From assembly GCA_002021875.1 (NCBI GenBank), contig CP018627.1:6944001-7008000 (forward strand): 64,000 bases of DNA, given 5' to 3'. This document shows positions 16,504-25,538 of this stretch, piece after piece. Numbering within the stretch: the first letter of the stretch is position 1; each line of letters opens with the position of its first letter. Made by a program: the position numbers and the translations under genes. Under the pieces are notes generated by a model. The model saw only the letters and a program-made list of their open reading frames with translations, was not told the DNA's origin and did not search any database. The DNA comes from Streptomyces hygroscopicus. Its GTDB lineage: Bacteria; Actinomycetota; Actinomycetes; Streptomycetales; Streptomycetaceae.

Positions 16504-18064
16504 CGCGACGATCCCGACGGAGTCGGCGGGCGCCGCGCCGAGGAGTGCCGAGTCCGGGCCGACGAGGGCGGAACCGACCGGCGCCGGGGCCGAGCCGACC
16601 GGCGCCGGGCCTGAGCCGACCGCGGCCGAGTCGTCCGGTACGGAGTTGACCGGCACCGAGGTCGGGGCGGCCGGTACCGAGGCCGGGGCGGTTCGTACCG
16701 AGGCCGGGGCGGTTCGTACCGAGGCCGGGGCGGCTCGTACCGAGTCGACTGGGCCCGAGCCGACCGGCGTCCAGGCCGGTGTGGCCGAGGCCGGTGTGGC
16801 CGAGCCCGGTCCGGCCGCGCCTGGTGCGGCCGAGCACCGTCCCGCCGAGTCCCGTCTGCCCCGGACCGTGCTGAGCGACGAGGCCACCACGCTCGACGCG
16901 GCCGACCGACTGCGCGCCAAGCGCGACGCCTTCAGCCTCGACGATGTGATCTACCTCGACGGCAACTCGCTGGGCGCGCTGCCGCGTGCCGTCCCGTCCC
17001 GCCTGGCGGATGTGGTCGCCCGCGAATGGGGCGAGCTGCGCATCCGTTCCTGGGAGGAGAGCGGCTGGTGGACCGCGCCGGAGCGGATCGGTGACCGCGT
17101 CGGCAGGCTCGTCGGCGCCGCCCCCGGCCAGGTGGTCGTGGGCGACTCGACGAGCGTGAACGTCTTCAAGGCGGTCGTCGCGGCCGTACGGATCGCCCAG
17201 GAGCGCGGCGCTCACCGCGATCAGATCCTGGTCGACGAGACCACCTTCCCCACCGACGGCTACATCGCCGAGTCCGCCGCCCGGATGACCGGCTGCACCC
17301 TGCGGCCGGTGGCCGCGGGCGACGTGCCCAGCGCCGTGGGCGCGCGCACCGCCGTCGCGCTCGTCAACCACGTGGACTACCGCACCGGCCGCCTCCACGA
17401 CCTGCCCGGGACCACGGCCGCCGTGCACGCGGCGGGCGGGCTCGTCGTATGGGACCTGTGCCACAGCGCGGGCGCCCTGCCGGTCGGGCTGGACGCCCAT
17501 GGGGTCGACCTCGCGGTCGGCTGCACGTACAAATACCTCAACGGCGGGCCCGGCGCGCCCGCGTATCTGTACGTCGCCCGTGCGCATCAGCCCCGCTTCG
17601 ACTCGCCGCTGCCCGGCTGGAACTCGCATGCCGACCCCTTCGGCATGGCCTCCGCCTACACCCCGGCCGACGGCTCGGCCCGCGGCCGCGTCGGCACCCC
17701 GGACATCCTCTCGATGCTGGCGCTGGAGGCCGCCCTCGAGGTGTGGGACGACGTGACGATCGAGGACGTCCGGGCCAAGAGCCTGGCCCTGACGGACTTC
17801 TTCCTCCGCTGTGTCGAGGACTATGTCCCGGCCGGCCGCGTCCAGTCCGTCACCCCCGCCGCACACGCCGAGCGCGGCAGCCAGGTGGCGCTGCGGTGCG
17901 CGGACGCGGGGGAGGTGATGGCGGAGCTGACGCGGCGCGGTGTCGTGGGCGACTACCGCCGCCCCGATGTGCTGCGCTTCGGCTTCACCCCGCTGTATAC
18001 GGGCTTCGCCGAGGTGGAGCGGGCGGCGCGGGTGCTGGCCGACGTGCTGCTGAAGGAGGGCTGA
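16496..18064 (+). CDS. kynU: Kynureninase with repeat-rich N-terminus
   Basis: 522 residues; the ATG overlaps the end of kynA by eight bases, so it is coupled. PLP enzyme cleaving kynurenine to anthranilate and alanine. The catalytic core starts near residue 118 ('RLPRTVLSDEATTLDAADRL'). Visible are 'YLDGNSLGALPRAVPSRL', 'VVGDSTSVNVFKAV', 'DETTFPTDGYIAESAAR', 'VVWDLCHSAGALPVGL' and the PLP-lysine motif 'GCTYKYLNGGPGAP'. The usual length is about 410. The extra 110 residues are Ala/Glu/Gly/Thr repeats (TEAGAVR, 21-bp units; AEPTGAG, 18-bp units). GTG 16868 could start a normal-length protein. Anthranilate may feed tryptophan or specialised metabolites. Confidence 0.95.
   Translation: MSDATIPTESAGAAPRSAESGPTRAEPTGAGAEPTGAGPEPTAAESSGTELTGTEVGAAGTEAGAVRTEAGAVRTEAGAARTESTGPEPTGVQAGVAEAGVAEPGPAAPGAAEHRPAESRLPRTVLSDEATTLDAADRLRAKRDAFSLDDVIYLDGNSLGALPRAVPSRLADVVAREWGELRIRSWEESGWWTAPERIGDRVGRLVGAAPGQVVVGDSTSVNVFKAVVAAVRIAQERGAHRDQILVDETTFPTDGYIAESAARMTGCTLRPVAAGDVPSAVGARTAVALVNHVDYRTGRLHDLPGTTAAVHAAGGLVVWDLCHSAGALPVGLDAHGVDLAVGCTYKYLNGGPGAPAYLYVARAHQPRFDSPLPGWNSHADPFGMASAYTPADGSARGRVGTPDILSMLALEAALEVWDDVTIEDVRAKSLALTDFFLRCVEDYVPAGRVQSVTPAAHAERGSQVALRCADAGEVMAELTRRGVVGDYRRPDVLRFGFTPLYTGFAEVERAARVLADVLLKEG
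16660..16800 (+). repeat. 21-bp and 18-bp tandem repeats in kynU 5' region
   Basis: Units of 'gaggccggggcggttcgtacc' (21 bp) repeat three to four times from about 16680 to 16745. Units of 'gccgaggccggtgtggcc' (18 bp) follow near 16780-16810. All are frame-preserving. Confidence 0.8.
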
Positions 18065-18067
18065 CCG

Positions 18068-18943
18068 ATGGGCGGGGCAGCGGCCGAGGAGACGTCGGCC
18101 CTCGGGCTCACACCCGTGGCTCCGGACCGGACCGCCGCGTACGGCGAACACCCGGACCAGGTGGCGGACTTCTACCTTCCGCGCGGGCCGCGCGGGGCCG
18201 CCCGCCCCGCCCCGCTGGTCCTCCTCTTCCACGGCGGCGCCTGGCGCGCCCCCTACGACCGCCGCCATGTGTCGCCCTTCGCCGCCTTCCTGGCGGGGCG
18301 GGGGCTCGCGGTGGCGTCGGTCGAATACCGCCGGGGCGGGGCGGACCCCGCACGGGCGGGGCGGTGGCCGGAGACGTTCGACGACATCGCGGCCGCCGTG
18401 GACACCGTGCCGAGCCTCGCCCGTGAGCTCGGGCTCCCCGGGGTCGACCCGGACCGCGTGGTGCTCACCGGGCACTCCGCGGGCGGGCACGCCGTGCTGT
18501 GGGCGGCGGCCCGGCATCGGCTGCCGCCCGGCACTCCCTGGCATCTGCCCTCCCCCTCCCCGCTCCGCGGTGTCGTCGCCCTCGCCCCCATCGCGGACCT
18601 CGCCACGGCCCGTGCGCTGGACGTGTGCTCCGGCGCCGTCGGCGAACTCCTCGGCGAAGTTCGCGGCGACGGCGATGAACTGACGGCCCGGCTCGCCCTC
18701 GCCGACCCCGCCGCGCTGCTGCCCACCGCGATCCCCACCACCATCGTGCAGGGCGGCACCGACATCGACGTGCCACCGGCGGTCGCGGACGCCTTCGCGA
18801 CGGCCGCGACCCGCGCCGGGCAGGACGTCCGGCTGGTCAGGACGGAGGGCGGGCACTTCCCGCCCATCGACCCCACCACGCCCGTCGCCCACACCGTCGC
18901 GGAGGAGATCGCCCACGTGGCCGGGACGGGCCCGGCAAGTTAG
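18068..18943 (+). CDS. Alpha/beta hydrolase, probable kynurenine formamidase
   Basis: 291 residues, starting three bases after the kynU stop. Shows 'LLFHGGAW' (oxyanion hole, about 51-58), nucleophile elbow 'GHSAGG' (about 134-139), Asp in 'QGGTDIDVP' (about 230) and His in 'EGGHFPP' (about 263): a complete Ser-Asp-His triad of the esterase/lipase-type kynurenine formamidases. It would hydrolyse N-formylkynurenine to kynurenine, filling the gap between KynA and KynU. This is not the metal-dependent KynB type. The operon position makes the role likely, though the hydrolase family is broad. Confidence 0.85.
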   Translation: MGGAAAEETSALGLTPVAPDRTAAYGEHPDQVADFYLPRGPRGAARPAPLVLLFHGGAWRAPYDRRHVSPFAAFLAGRGLAVASVEYRRGGADPARAGRWPETFDDIAAAVDTVPSLARELGLPGVDPDRVVLTGHSAGGHAVLWAAARHRLPPGTPWHLPSPSPLRGVVALAPIADLATARALDVCSGAVGELLGEVRGDGDELTARLALADPAALLPTAIPTTIVQGGTDIDVPPAVADAFATAATRAGQDVRLVRTEGGHFPPIDPTTPVAHTVAEEIAHVAGTGPAS

Positions 18944-18947
18944 CCAC

Positions 18948-19012
18948 CGGGGGCCGGGGCCGGGGGCCGGGGCCGGGGGCCGGGGCCGGGGGCCGGGGGC
19001 CGGGGGCACCCC
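18948..19012. repeat. GGGGCC simple repeat
   Basis: Eight or so tandem GGGGCC/GGGGGCC units directly after the hydrolase stop. On RNA this could form G-quadruplexes and may act in transcript ending. No gene in 18944-19164 otherwise. Confidence 0.85.
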
Positions 19013-19164
19013 CGACCGCGCAGCACCGCAGCGCACTTGGCGCGTGCCGCCGGCCCGCGCCCGGCCACGCCCCACCGCAGCGCGCGCCCAGCCGCGTAGT
19101 ACTTGAGGCGGATGCCGCACAATCCACATTTCCGGGGACGACGGCGCCGCAGGCGCTCTCTACC

Positions 19165-20625
19165 GTGGACGGCGTGACCCAGACGACTCCGCGGACCGAA
19201 CTCCGCACCATCCGCCGGGCGTTCTCCGATCTGCGGAAGGACTTGATCACCGGCGCGTTCGCCCTCCGCCCGGTGCCGCCGCTGGCCGCCACGCATGCGC
19301 TGGTGCGCCGGATGCCCCGGGCGGTGCGGCCGTTCGCGCCGTGGTTGCCGCAGGCCGCGATCGTGGCCTTCGCCTTCTATCTCATGGCCGTGGCGGGCGA
19401 GACCGAGGGCGTAGGGCTGGCCCTGCTCAGCGGTGTGCCGCTGTTGCTGGCGCTCTACCGGCCGATCGGCGCCTGGTGGCTGTCGTTCGCGGCGACCGTC
19501 GTCTGGGGCCTGGGCATCGCCGACACGTACGGGGGGAGCATGTGGCCCTGGCCGACGCCCCTCTTCGCCTCGCACATCGCGGTGATGGTGATCGTCGCGA
19601 CCCAGAACCGCCCGCGGGTGGCCGGGCGGATGCTGCTGCTCACGGCCGGGTTCGGGTTCGCCTGTGAACTCGGTATCAATGCGCGGCCCACGAACGCCTT
19701 CCCCATGGTGGTCGCCTCCTGCGTCATCGTGGGCGCCGTCGTCGCCCGGCGCAGTCTGCGCGAGACCAAGCAGCAGGTGGCAGTGCAGCAGTCGGCCACC
19801 TACGAGGAGCGCTCCCGCCGCACCCTGCTGGAGGAGCGCGCCACCATCGCCCGCGAGTTGCACGATGTCGTCGCGCATCACATGTCCGTGATCGCCATCC
19901 AGGCGGAGGCCGCGCCCTACCGGGTGGCGAACCCGCCCGAGGAGCTGGCCACCAGCTTCGCGACCATCCGCGAGAACGCGGTCGCCGCGCTCACCGAACT
20001 CCGCCGCCTCCTCGGCGTCGTCCGCGCCGACGACCCCGATGCCTACGCCGACGCCGACCCCGAGGCGCCCCAGCCGACCCTCGCCACGCTCGACACGCTC
20101 TTCGCGGGGGTCCGGGCGGCGGGGCTGACGGTCGAGCACGTCATCACCGGCGCCGTACGCCCGCTGCCCTCCGGTGTGGAGCTGTCCGCCTACCGGATCG
20201 TCCAGGAGGCGCTGTCCAACGCGCTGCGCCACGCCCCCGGCTCCACCGCCCGCGTCGAGATCGCGTACGTCCTCGGCGGTCTGGGCCTGCGGATCGTCAA
20301 CGGCCCGCCCACCCAGCCCGTACGCCCCTCGCCGGGCATGGGCCATGGGCTGCTCGGGATGCGGGAGCGCGTGGCGATGCTGAACGGGGAGATGACGGCG
20401 GGAGCGGTGGAGGAGGACGGCGGCTACGAGGTCGCGGTCTTCATCCCGGCCGCGGCGCTTCCCGAAGCGGAGGTGTCCGGGCCGTCCGGGCCGTCCGGGC
20501 CGTCCGGGCCGTCAGGGCCCTCCGGGCCCTCCGGGTCAGAGGCGTCCGGACCGGCGGCGTCCGGACCGGCGGCGTCGGGGCCGACGAAGGGGCCCGCCCC
20601 GGAAGGGGAGACGATGAAGCCATGA
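19165..20625 (+). CDS. Sensor histidine kinase (NarL-type partner)
   Basis: 486 residues from GTG 19165; GTG 19174 also possible. Four to five N-terminal membrane helices (about 62-205) without a large outside domain are followed by a cytoplasmic linker and a HisKA_3 dimerisation domain 'ERATIARELHDVVAHHMSVIAIQAEAA', with the phospho-His near 233. The HATPase part has 'YRIVQEALSNALRHA' and 'GHGLLGMRERVAML'. The last 50 residues are SGP repeats from 9-bp DNA units, then ASGPA repeats. Its stop overlaps the start of the response regulator (ATGA). Signal unknown; DesK/LiaS-like layout suggests sensing at the membrane. Confidence 0.92.
   Translation: MDGVTQTTPRTELRTIRRAFSDLRKDLITGAFALRPVPPLAATHALVRRMPRAVRPFAPWLPQAAIVAFAFYLMAVAGETEGVGLALLSGVPLLLALYRPIGAWWLSFAATVVWGLGIADTYGGSMWPWPTPLFASHIAVMVIVATQNRPRVAGRMLLLTAGFGFACELGINARPTNAFPMVVASCVIVGAVVARRSLRETKQQVAVQQSATYEERSRRTLLEERATIARELHDVVAHHMSVIAIQAEAAPYRVANPPEELATSFATIRENAVAALTELRRLLGVVRADDPDAYADADPEAPQPTLATLDTLFAGVRAAGLTVEHVITGAVRPLPSGVELSAYRIVQEALSNALRHAPGSTARVEIAYVLGGLGLRIVNGPPTQPVRPSPGMGHGLLGMRERVAMLNGEMTAGAVEEDGGYEVAVFIPAAALPEAEVSGPSGPSGPSGPSGPSGPSGSEASGPAASGPAASGPTKGPAPEGETMKP
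20478..20580 (+). repeat. 9-bp microsatellite in kinase C-terminus
   Basis: Six units of gggccgtcc or close variants (coding SGP) followed by 15-bp 'ccggcggcgtccgga' units. The frame is kept, giving a flexible tail after the ATPase domain. Confidence 0.85.
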
Positions 20626-21317
20626 CGACCGATGTCACTCCTCCCATCCGCGTGCTGATCGCCGACGACCAGGTGATGGTCCGCGAGGGCTTCTCCGTGC
20701 TGCTGAACGCCCAGCCCGATATCGAGGTCGTCGGCGAGGCGGTCGACGGGCGCCAGGCCATCGCCCAGGTCGCCGCCCTGCGCCCCGACGTCGTTCTGAT
20801 GGACATCCGGATGCCGGAGCTCAACGGCCTCGAGGCCACCCGTGAGATCGTCGCGGCGGACGCGGACGCCAAGGTGCTCGTCCTGACCACCTTCGATCTG
20901 GACGAATACGTCTACCAGGCGTTGCGCTCCGGAGCGAGCGGCTTCCTGCTCAAGGACGCCTCCGCCCGTCAGCTCGGCGAGGCGGTACGCGTCGTCGCGG
21001 CGGGCGAGGCGCTGCTCGCCCCGACCGTCACCAAGCGTCTGATCACCACCTTCACGCGGATCGGGGAGGCCGCCGGGCTCGGCGGCCCGCTTCCCTCCCC
21101 GCAGGGGCGGCTGGCCGAGCTGACCGAGCGGGAGAACGAGGTGCTGGTGCTGGTAGCCCAGGGCTGCTCCAACGCCGAGATCGCCGCGCGGCTGATCGTC
21201 GCCGAGTCGACGGTGAAGACGCATGTCAGCCGGATCCTGGTGAAGCTGGGGCTGCGCGACCGCACCCAGGCGGCGGTGTTCGCGTACGAGGCCCGCCTGG
21301 TCACCCCTGGAGGCTGA
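20622..21317 (+). CDS. NarL/LuxR-type response regulator
   Basis: 231 residues, overlapping the kinase stop by four bases. Receiver domain: acidic pair 'ADDQ' (about 14-17), phospho-Asp 61 in 'VVLMDIRMPEL', Thr in 'VLVLTTFD' and Lys in 'GFLLKDAS'. C-terminal GerE/LuxR helix-turn-helix 'LTERENEVLVLVAQGCSNAEIAARLIVAESTVKTHVSRILVKLGLRDRTQAAVFAYE'. Acts as a phosphorylation-dependent DNA-binding regulator with the upstream kinase. The target genes cannot be named; the P450 205 bases downstream on the same strand is a candidate. Confidence 0.95.
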   Translation: MTTDVTPPIRVLIADDQVMVREGFSVLLNAQPDIEVVGEAVDGRQAIAQVAALRPDVVLMDIRMPELNGLEATREIVAADADAKVLVLTTFDLDEYVYQALRSGASGFLLKDASARQLGEAVRVVAAGEALLAPTVTKRLITTFTRIGEAAGLGGPLPSPQGRLAELTERENEVLVLVAQGCSNAEIAARLIVAESTVKTHVSRILVKLGLRDRTQAAVFAYEARLVTPGG

Positions 21318-21500
21318 AGAGGCCCCCGGAGGCTGAGCGGCCCCAGAGGCTGCGCGGGCCCCGGAGGTTGCGTGGGCCCCAAAGGCTGAGCATGCCGTCA
21401 GGCGCTGAGCGGGCCCCGGGGGTGAGCGGGTCCCGGAGGCTGAGCATGCCGTCAGGCGCTGAGCGGGCCCAGGGGGTGAGCAGGCCCTGGAGGCCGCGGG
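21318..21500. repeat. Degenerate repeats with two 48-base copies, period 54
   Basis: Copies starting at 21383 and 21437 share 'aggctgagcatgccgtcagg' and the following 28 bases almost exactly. Shorter degenerate 'aggctg.gcgggcccc' units lie before them. Non-coding spacer between the response regulator and the P450. Confidence 0.75.
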
Positions 21501-21522
21501 GCACCGGCGGTACCGTCCGGGG

Positions 21523-22749
21523 ATGAGCAGCAGCCGTGCGGAAGCCCCCGCCTTCGACCCGTGGCAGCCGTCGTTCGTCGCGGACCCGTATCCGGCGTAC
21601 GCCGCGCTGCGCGAGCGCGGCCGTGTGCACTGGTTCGAGCCCTCCCGCCAGTGGCTGATCCCGCGGCACGCTGATGTCAGCGCCCTGCTGCGGGACCGCC
21701 GCCTCGGCCGCACCTATCTGCACCGCTTCAGCCATGAGGAGTTCGGCCGCACCGCGCCGCCGCCCGAGCACGAGCCGTTCCACACCCTCAACGACCACGG
21801 CATGCTCGATCTCGAACCGCCGGACCACACCCGCCTGCGGCGGCTCGTCTCCAAGGCGTTCACCCCGCGGACCGTCGAGGCGCTGGTGCCGACGATCCGG
21901 CGGTTCGCGGACGAACTCGTCGACTCCCTCGTCGCCTCGGGCGGCGGCGATCTCATCGCGGCGGTCGCCGAACCGCTGCCGGTCGCGGTCATCGCCGAGA
22001 TGCTCGGCATTCCACCGGCCGACCGCCCCGCCCTGCGGCCCTGGTCGGCGGACATCTGCGGGATGTACGAGCTGGGGCCGAGCGAGGAGACGGCGCGCCG
22101 GGCGGTGCGCGCGTCCCTCGAATTCTCCGGCTATCTGCGTGAGTTGATCGGCGCGCGCCGCAAGGCCCCGGGGGACGATCTGATCAGCGGGCTCATCGCC
22201 GCGCATGACGAGGGCGACCGGCTCACCGAGCAGGAGATGATCTCCACCTGTGTGCTGCTGCTCAACGCGGGCCATGAGGCCACGGTCAACACCACGGGCA
22301 ACGGCTGGTGGGCGCTCTTCCGCCACCCCGAGCAGCTCGCCCTGCTCCGCGCCGACCCGGACGCGCTGCTGCCCACCGCCGTGGACGAACTCCTGCGCTT
22401 CGACACCCCGCTGCAGCTCTTCGAGCGCTGGGTGCTGGAGGACATCGAGGTCGACGGCACGGTCATCCCGCGCGGCAGCGAGGTCGCCTTGCTCTTCGGC
22501 TCGGCCAACCGCGATCCAGCTCGCTTCGACCGCCCCGACACCCTCGATCTCTCCCGCGCCGACAACCCCCATGTCAGCTTTGGCGCCGGGATCCACTACT
22601 GTCTCGGCGCCCCGCTGGCCCGTCTTGAGCTCGCCGCCTCCTTCGGCGCGCTGCTCCGTAAGGCGCCCGGGATGCGGCTGGTCAAGGAGCCGGAGCCGCA
22701 GGCGAATTTCGTGATCCGCGGGCTGCGGGAGCTGCTGGTCGAGCTCTGA
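21523..22749 (+). CDS. Cytochrome P450
   Basis: 408 residues, soluble bacterial class I type. Heme ligand Cys360 in 'FGAGIHYCLGAPLARLEL'; I-helix oxygen-binding motif 'NAGHEAT' at 248-254 (AGHET variant of AGxxT); K-helix ExxR at 289-292 'ELLR'; 'EPPDHTRLRRLVSKAFTPR' C-helix region near 95-115. It needs ferredoxin and reductase partners, none of which is encoded next to it. The CYP family cannot be assigned by eye, though CYP107-like enzymes of specialised metabolism share this pattern. Single gene ending before a bidirectional terminator. Confidence 0.95.
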   Translation: MSSSRAEAPAFDPWQPSFVADPYPAYAALRERGRVHWFEPSRQWLIPRHADVSALLRDRRLGRTYLHRFSHEEFGRTAPPPEHEPFHTLNDHGMLDLEPPDHTRLRRLVSKAFTPRTVEALVPTIRRFADELVDSLVASGGGDLIAAVAEPLPVAVIAEMLGIPPADRPALRPWSADICGMYELGPSEETARRAVRASLEFSGYLRELIGARRKAPGDDLISGLIAAHDEGDRLTEQEMISTCVLLLNAGHEATVNTTGNGWWALFRHPEQLALLRADPDALLPTAVDELLRFDTPLQLFERWVLEDIEVDGTVIPRGSEVALLFGSANRDPARFDRPDTLDLSRADNPHVSFGAGIHYCLGAPLARLELAASFGALLRKAPGMRLVKEPEPQANFVIRGLRELLVEL

Positions 22750-22840
22750 GCGGACTACGGCGGTCAGACAGCAGACGCAGCAGACGCAGCAGACAGCAGA
22801 CGCGGCAGACAGCAGTCGGCAAACTGCGCAGACGAAAGGG

Positions 22841-22876
22841 CCCCCCGTTGTCCACAGCCTGTGGACAACGGGGGGC
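22841..22876. terminator. Bidirectional terminator
   Basis: A 16-bp perfect stem (22841-22856 with 22860-22875) and a 3-base loop lie between the convergent P450 and ABC permease genes. A short 'cagacagcag' repeat run (22770-22820) precedes it. Confidence 0.85.
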
Positions 22877-22906
22877 GGTTGCCGGGGTGTGGTGGGCCGA
22901 CGGGGG

Positions 22907-24559
22907 TCAGCCGCCGATGTCACGGCGGCGCAAACCCACCAGTCCTCCGGCGGCGAGAACGACCGAGAGAAGCAGCAGCCACAGGAACGGTGCGGCCGTC
23001 ACCTCGTCGCCCGGCAGCTTCGGCAGATGGCTGAAGGGTGAGGTGTTCATGACGGAATCGGACAGCTCCAGCGCCGGGCCCATCCAGCCCAGGGCGACCA
23101 CCCAGCCGACGAAGGCCCAGGCCGCGGCCGAGTACTTCGGCAATACGCCCACGAGGAAGAGCGTCACACTGGTGAGCACCCACAGCGCCGGGAGCTGGGC
23201 CAGGGCGGCGCCCATGCAGCGGCCGAGCTGGTCGGCCAGATCGCCCGCCGCGACGCCGTACCCCAGGCCGAGCGCCAGACCGCCGATGGCGAGGATGACG
23301 ACCGGGCCGAGGTAGGCGATGACCAGATGGCTCCCGGCCCAGCGCAGCCGGCCCACGGCGTTGGACAGCAGGGGCTCGGCACGCTGGTCGGTCTCCTCGC
23401 TGCGCAGCCGCAGCACGGAGCTGGCGGTGTAGACGGCGAGGATGGTGCCGAGGACGCCGACCATGGCGGCCAGGAACGCGTCGTTGAGCCCCTGGGCGCC
23501 GCCCATCCGCTGGATGATGTCGCGGGTCTGGTTGCTGTCGCCGAGGAAGTCGTCGGCACCGTCGGAGATGGATCCGAAGATGGCGCCCGCGAAGACGAAG
23601 CCCGCGGCCCAGCCGAGCAGGGCACCGCGCTGCAGCCGCCAGCCCAGGCCGTAGACGCCGTTCAGCAGCGGGCCCGCGGCCGGAGGGCCGGGACGGCTGG
23701 CGTAGAAACTGGCGCCCACGTCGCGACGGCCCGCGAGGGAGTACGCGAGGCTGATCGAGGCCGCGGCGAGCACGGCGATCAGCAGCAGCGGCCACCACCG
23801 CTCGCCCCCGTACGGCCGGGCGTACTCGGCCCAGCCCAGCGGCGAGAGCCAGACCAGGACATGGCCGGAGCCCTTGGTGCCGTCCTCGGCGGCGTCACCC
23901 GCCATGCGCAGCACGAAGGCGACGCCGACCGCGGCGGAGCTCAGCCCCCGGGCCAGCCGTGCGTTCTCCGTGAGCTGGGCGGCGACGGCGGCCAGCCCGC
24001 CGAAGGCCATACCGGACAGGCCGACGGCGAGGCCGAGGGCGAGCGCGCCGGTGCCGCCCTGGCCCGCGAGGCTGCCCGCGATGAGCAGGGTCACCGCGCC
24101 GTTGGCGATGCCCACGGCGAGCAGGGCCGAGGTGAGACCGGCGCGGCGGCCTACCATGCCGGCGGAGAGCGCCTCCTGACGGCCGGTCTCCTCCTCCTCA
24201 CGGGTGTGCCGGATCACGATCAGCAGGCTCATGATCGCGGCGAACACCGTAAGGAAGGCACCTACGCGCCAGACGGTGAGCGCGCCGAGCGAATCGTCGA
24301 AGGCGGCGCCGAACAGGGCCCGTGTCGAGCCGTTCCCGTTCATGTCGTGGACGAGGTCGGCGCGCCGGGCGGGGGTGTCGTACGCGCTCTTCAGACGGCC
24401 GACGGTGCTGCTGGCCGTGAGCCCCAGGCACAGCACCCACACCGGCATCATGATCCGGTCGCGCCGCAGGGCGAGCCGCAAAAGCGTGCCCGTGCCGGCC
24501 AGATCGCGGGCCGATCCGCGGGTGCGGGGGGAGACCCGGGCGTCGGCTACGGCGGTCAT
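22907..24559 (-). CDS. ABC-2 type exporter permease (antibiotic-type)
   Basis: 550 residues from ATG 24559, overlapping the ATPase stop by four bases. The frame is open far upstream in antisense to the ATPase gene, but this is the coupled start. About twelve hydrophobic segments in two halves (e.g. '[18 protein letters not shown]', '[18 protein letters not shown]', '[18 protein letters not shown]'). The '[21 protein letters not shown]' loop is typical of the two-half ABC-2 permeases of actinobacterial drug-export systems. With one ATPase gene it forms a full exporter in the membrane. The substrate is unknown. Confidence 0.9.
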   Translation of the reverse strand: MTAVADARVSPRTRGSARDLAGTGTLLRLALRRDRIMMPVWVLCLGLTASSTVGRLKSAYDTPARRADLVHDMNGNGSTRALFGAAFDDSLGALTVWRVGAFLTVFAAIMSLLIVIRHTREEEETGRQEALSAGMVGRRAGLTSALLAVGIANGAVTLLIAGSLAGQGGTGALALGLAVGLSGMAFGGLAAVAAQLTENARLARGLSSAAVGVAFVLRMAGDAAEDGTKGSGHVLVWLSPLGWAEYARPYGGERWWPLLLIAVLAAASISLAYSLAGRRDVGASFYASRPGPPAAGPLLNGVYGLGWRLQRGALLGWAAGFVFAGAIFGSISDGADDFLGDSNQTRDIIQRMGGAQGLNDAFLAAMVGVLGTILAVYTASSVLRLRSEETDQRAEPLLSNAVGRLRWAGSHLVIAYLGPVVILAIGGLALGLGYGVAAGDLADQLGRCMGAALAQLPALWVLTSVTLFLVGVLPKYSAAAWAFVGWVVALGWMGPALELSDSVMNTSPFSHLPKLPGDEVTAAPFLWLLLLSVVLAAGGLVGLRRRDIGG

Positions 24560-25473
24560 CGGACGATCGCCTCGGCTTCCGTGTGCGAGATGTCGTCCTG
24601 GTAGTGGCGGAGGAAGAGCTCTTCCAGGGTGGGCGGGGTGGAGATGAGGCTGCGCACCCCGGCCTGGGTGAGCTGTCGCAGCACGGCGTCCATCTTGTCG
24701 GTCTCGACCTGGAGCTTGACCTGGCGGCCCTGAATGTCCACGTTGTGCACACCGGGGAGGCCGGACAGGCCGTTCGGCTCTTCGGCGAGCTCGGCGGTGA
24801 CCGACGTACGGGTCAGATGGCGCAGCTCGGTGAGCGAGCCGGACTCCACCCGCTTGCCCTTGCGGATGATGCTCACCCTCCGGCAGAGCGCCTCGACCTC
24901 GCTGAGGATGTGGCTGGAGAGCAGGACCGTACGACCGCGGTCGCGCTCCTCGGCGACGCACTCGCGGAAGACCTCCTCCATGAGGGGGTCGAGCCCGGAG
25001 GTCGGCTCGTCGAGGATCAGCAGCTCCACTTCGGATGCGAACGCGGCGACCAGGGCGACCTTCTGCCGGTTGCCCTTGGAGTACGTACGGCCCTTCTTGG
25101 TGGGGTCGAGCTCGAACCGCTCCAGGAGCTCGGCGCGGCGTGCGGAGTCCAGCCCGCCGCGCAGCCGTCCGTACAGGTCGATGACCTCTCCGCCGCTCAG
25201 GTTGCGCCACAGGGTGACGTCCCCGGGGACGTAGGCGATGTGGCGGTGGAGGTCGACCGCGTCGTGCCAGGGGTCCTTGCCGAGCATCTGCACCGCACCG
25301 GAGTCGGCGCGGAGCAGACCGAGGAGGACCCGGATGGTGGTGGACTTCCCGGCGCCGTTGGGCCCGAGGAAGCCATGGACCTCACCTGCCTCGACTTCGA
25401 GGTCGAGGCCGTCCAACGCGTGGGTCCGGCCGAAGGACTTGTGGAGGCCGGACACGGAGATTGCCGTTTTCAT
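24556..25473 (-). CDS. ABC transporter ATP-binding protein
   Basis: 305 residues. Walker A 'GPNGAGKST' at 37-45, Q-loop region 'YVPGDVTLW', signature 'YSKGNRQK' (a variant of LSGGQ), Walker B and D-loop '[13 protein letters not shown]', H-loop His in 'LLSSHILSE'. The C-terminal 75 residues form the extra domain typical of drug-resistance ATPases of the DrrA/CcmA type ('[12 protein letters not shown]'). It energises the permease encoded next. The transcript starts just left of the palindrome at 25494, so it is probably repressed by the divergent GbsR-type regulator. Confidence 0.95.
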   Translation of the reverse strand: MKTAISVSGLHKSFGRTHALDGLDLEVEAGEVHGFLGPNGAGKSTTIRVLLGLLRADSGAVQMLGKDPWHDAVDLHRHIAYVPGDVTLWRNLSGGEVIDLYGRLRGGLDSARRAELLERFELDPTKKGRTYSKGNRQKVALVAAFASEVELLILDEPTSGLDPLMEEVFRECVAEERDRGRTVLLSSHILSEVEALCRRVSIIRKGKRVESGSLTELRHLTRTSVTAELAEEPNGLSGLPGVHNVDIQGRQVKLQVETDKMDAVLRQLTQAGVRSLISTPPTLEELFLRHYQDDISHTEAEAIVR

Positions 25474-25493
25474 GATTTCGAAGCTACGCTAGT

Positions 25494-25509
25494 TTCACAA
25501 AATTGTGAA
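25494..25509. promoter_or_regulatory. Operator palindrome in divergent promoter region
   Basis: TTCACAAAATTGTGAA is a perfect inverted repeat (7-base arms, 2-base spacer) centred in the 65-base region between the exporter and the regulator, in an AT-rich patch unusual for this genome. The size and symmetry suit a dimeric winged-helix repressor controlling both directions. Confidence 0.75.
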
Positions 25510-25538
25510 GTTAAGGAACCATATAAACTTATGATGAT

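Noticed and set aside
18948..19012. GGGGCC array considered as CRISPR or regulatory array
   Set aside because: It is a continuous short-unit repeat without spacers; no CRISPR arrays or cas genes were seen in the window.
16331..19129. 932-residue minus-strand open frame across the kyn genes
   Set aside because: A shadow of kynU and the formamidase; both plus-strand proteins have complete catalytic motifs.
24560..25210. N-terminal extension of the ABC permease to 767 residues
   Set aside because: The extra part is antisense-frame reading of the ATPase gene on the same strand; the coupled ATG at 24559 overlaps the ATPase stop as expected.
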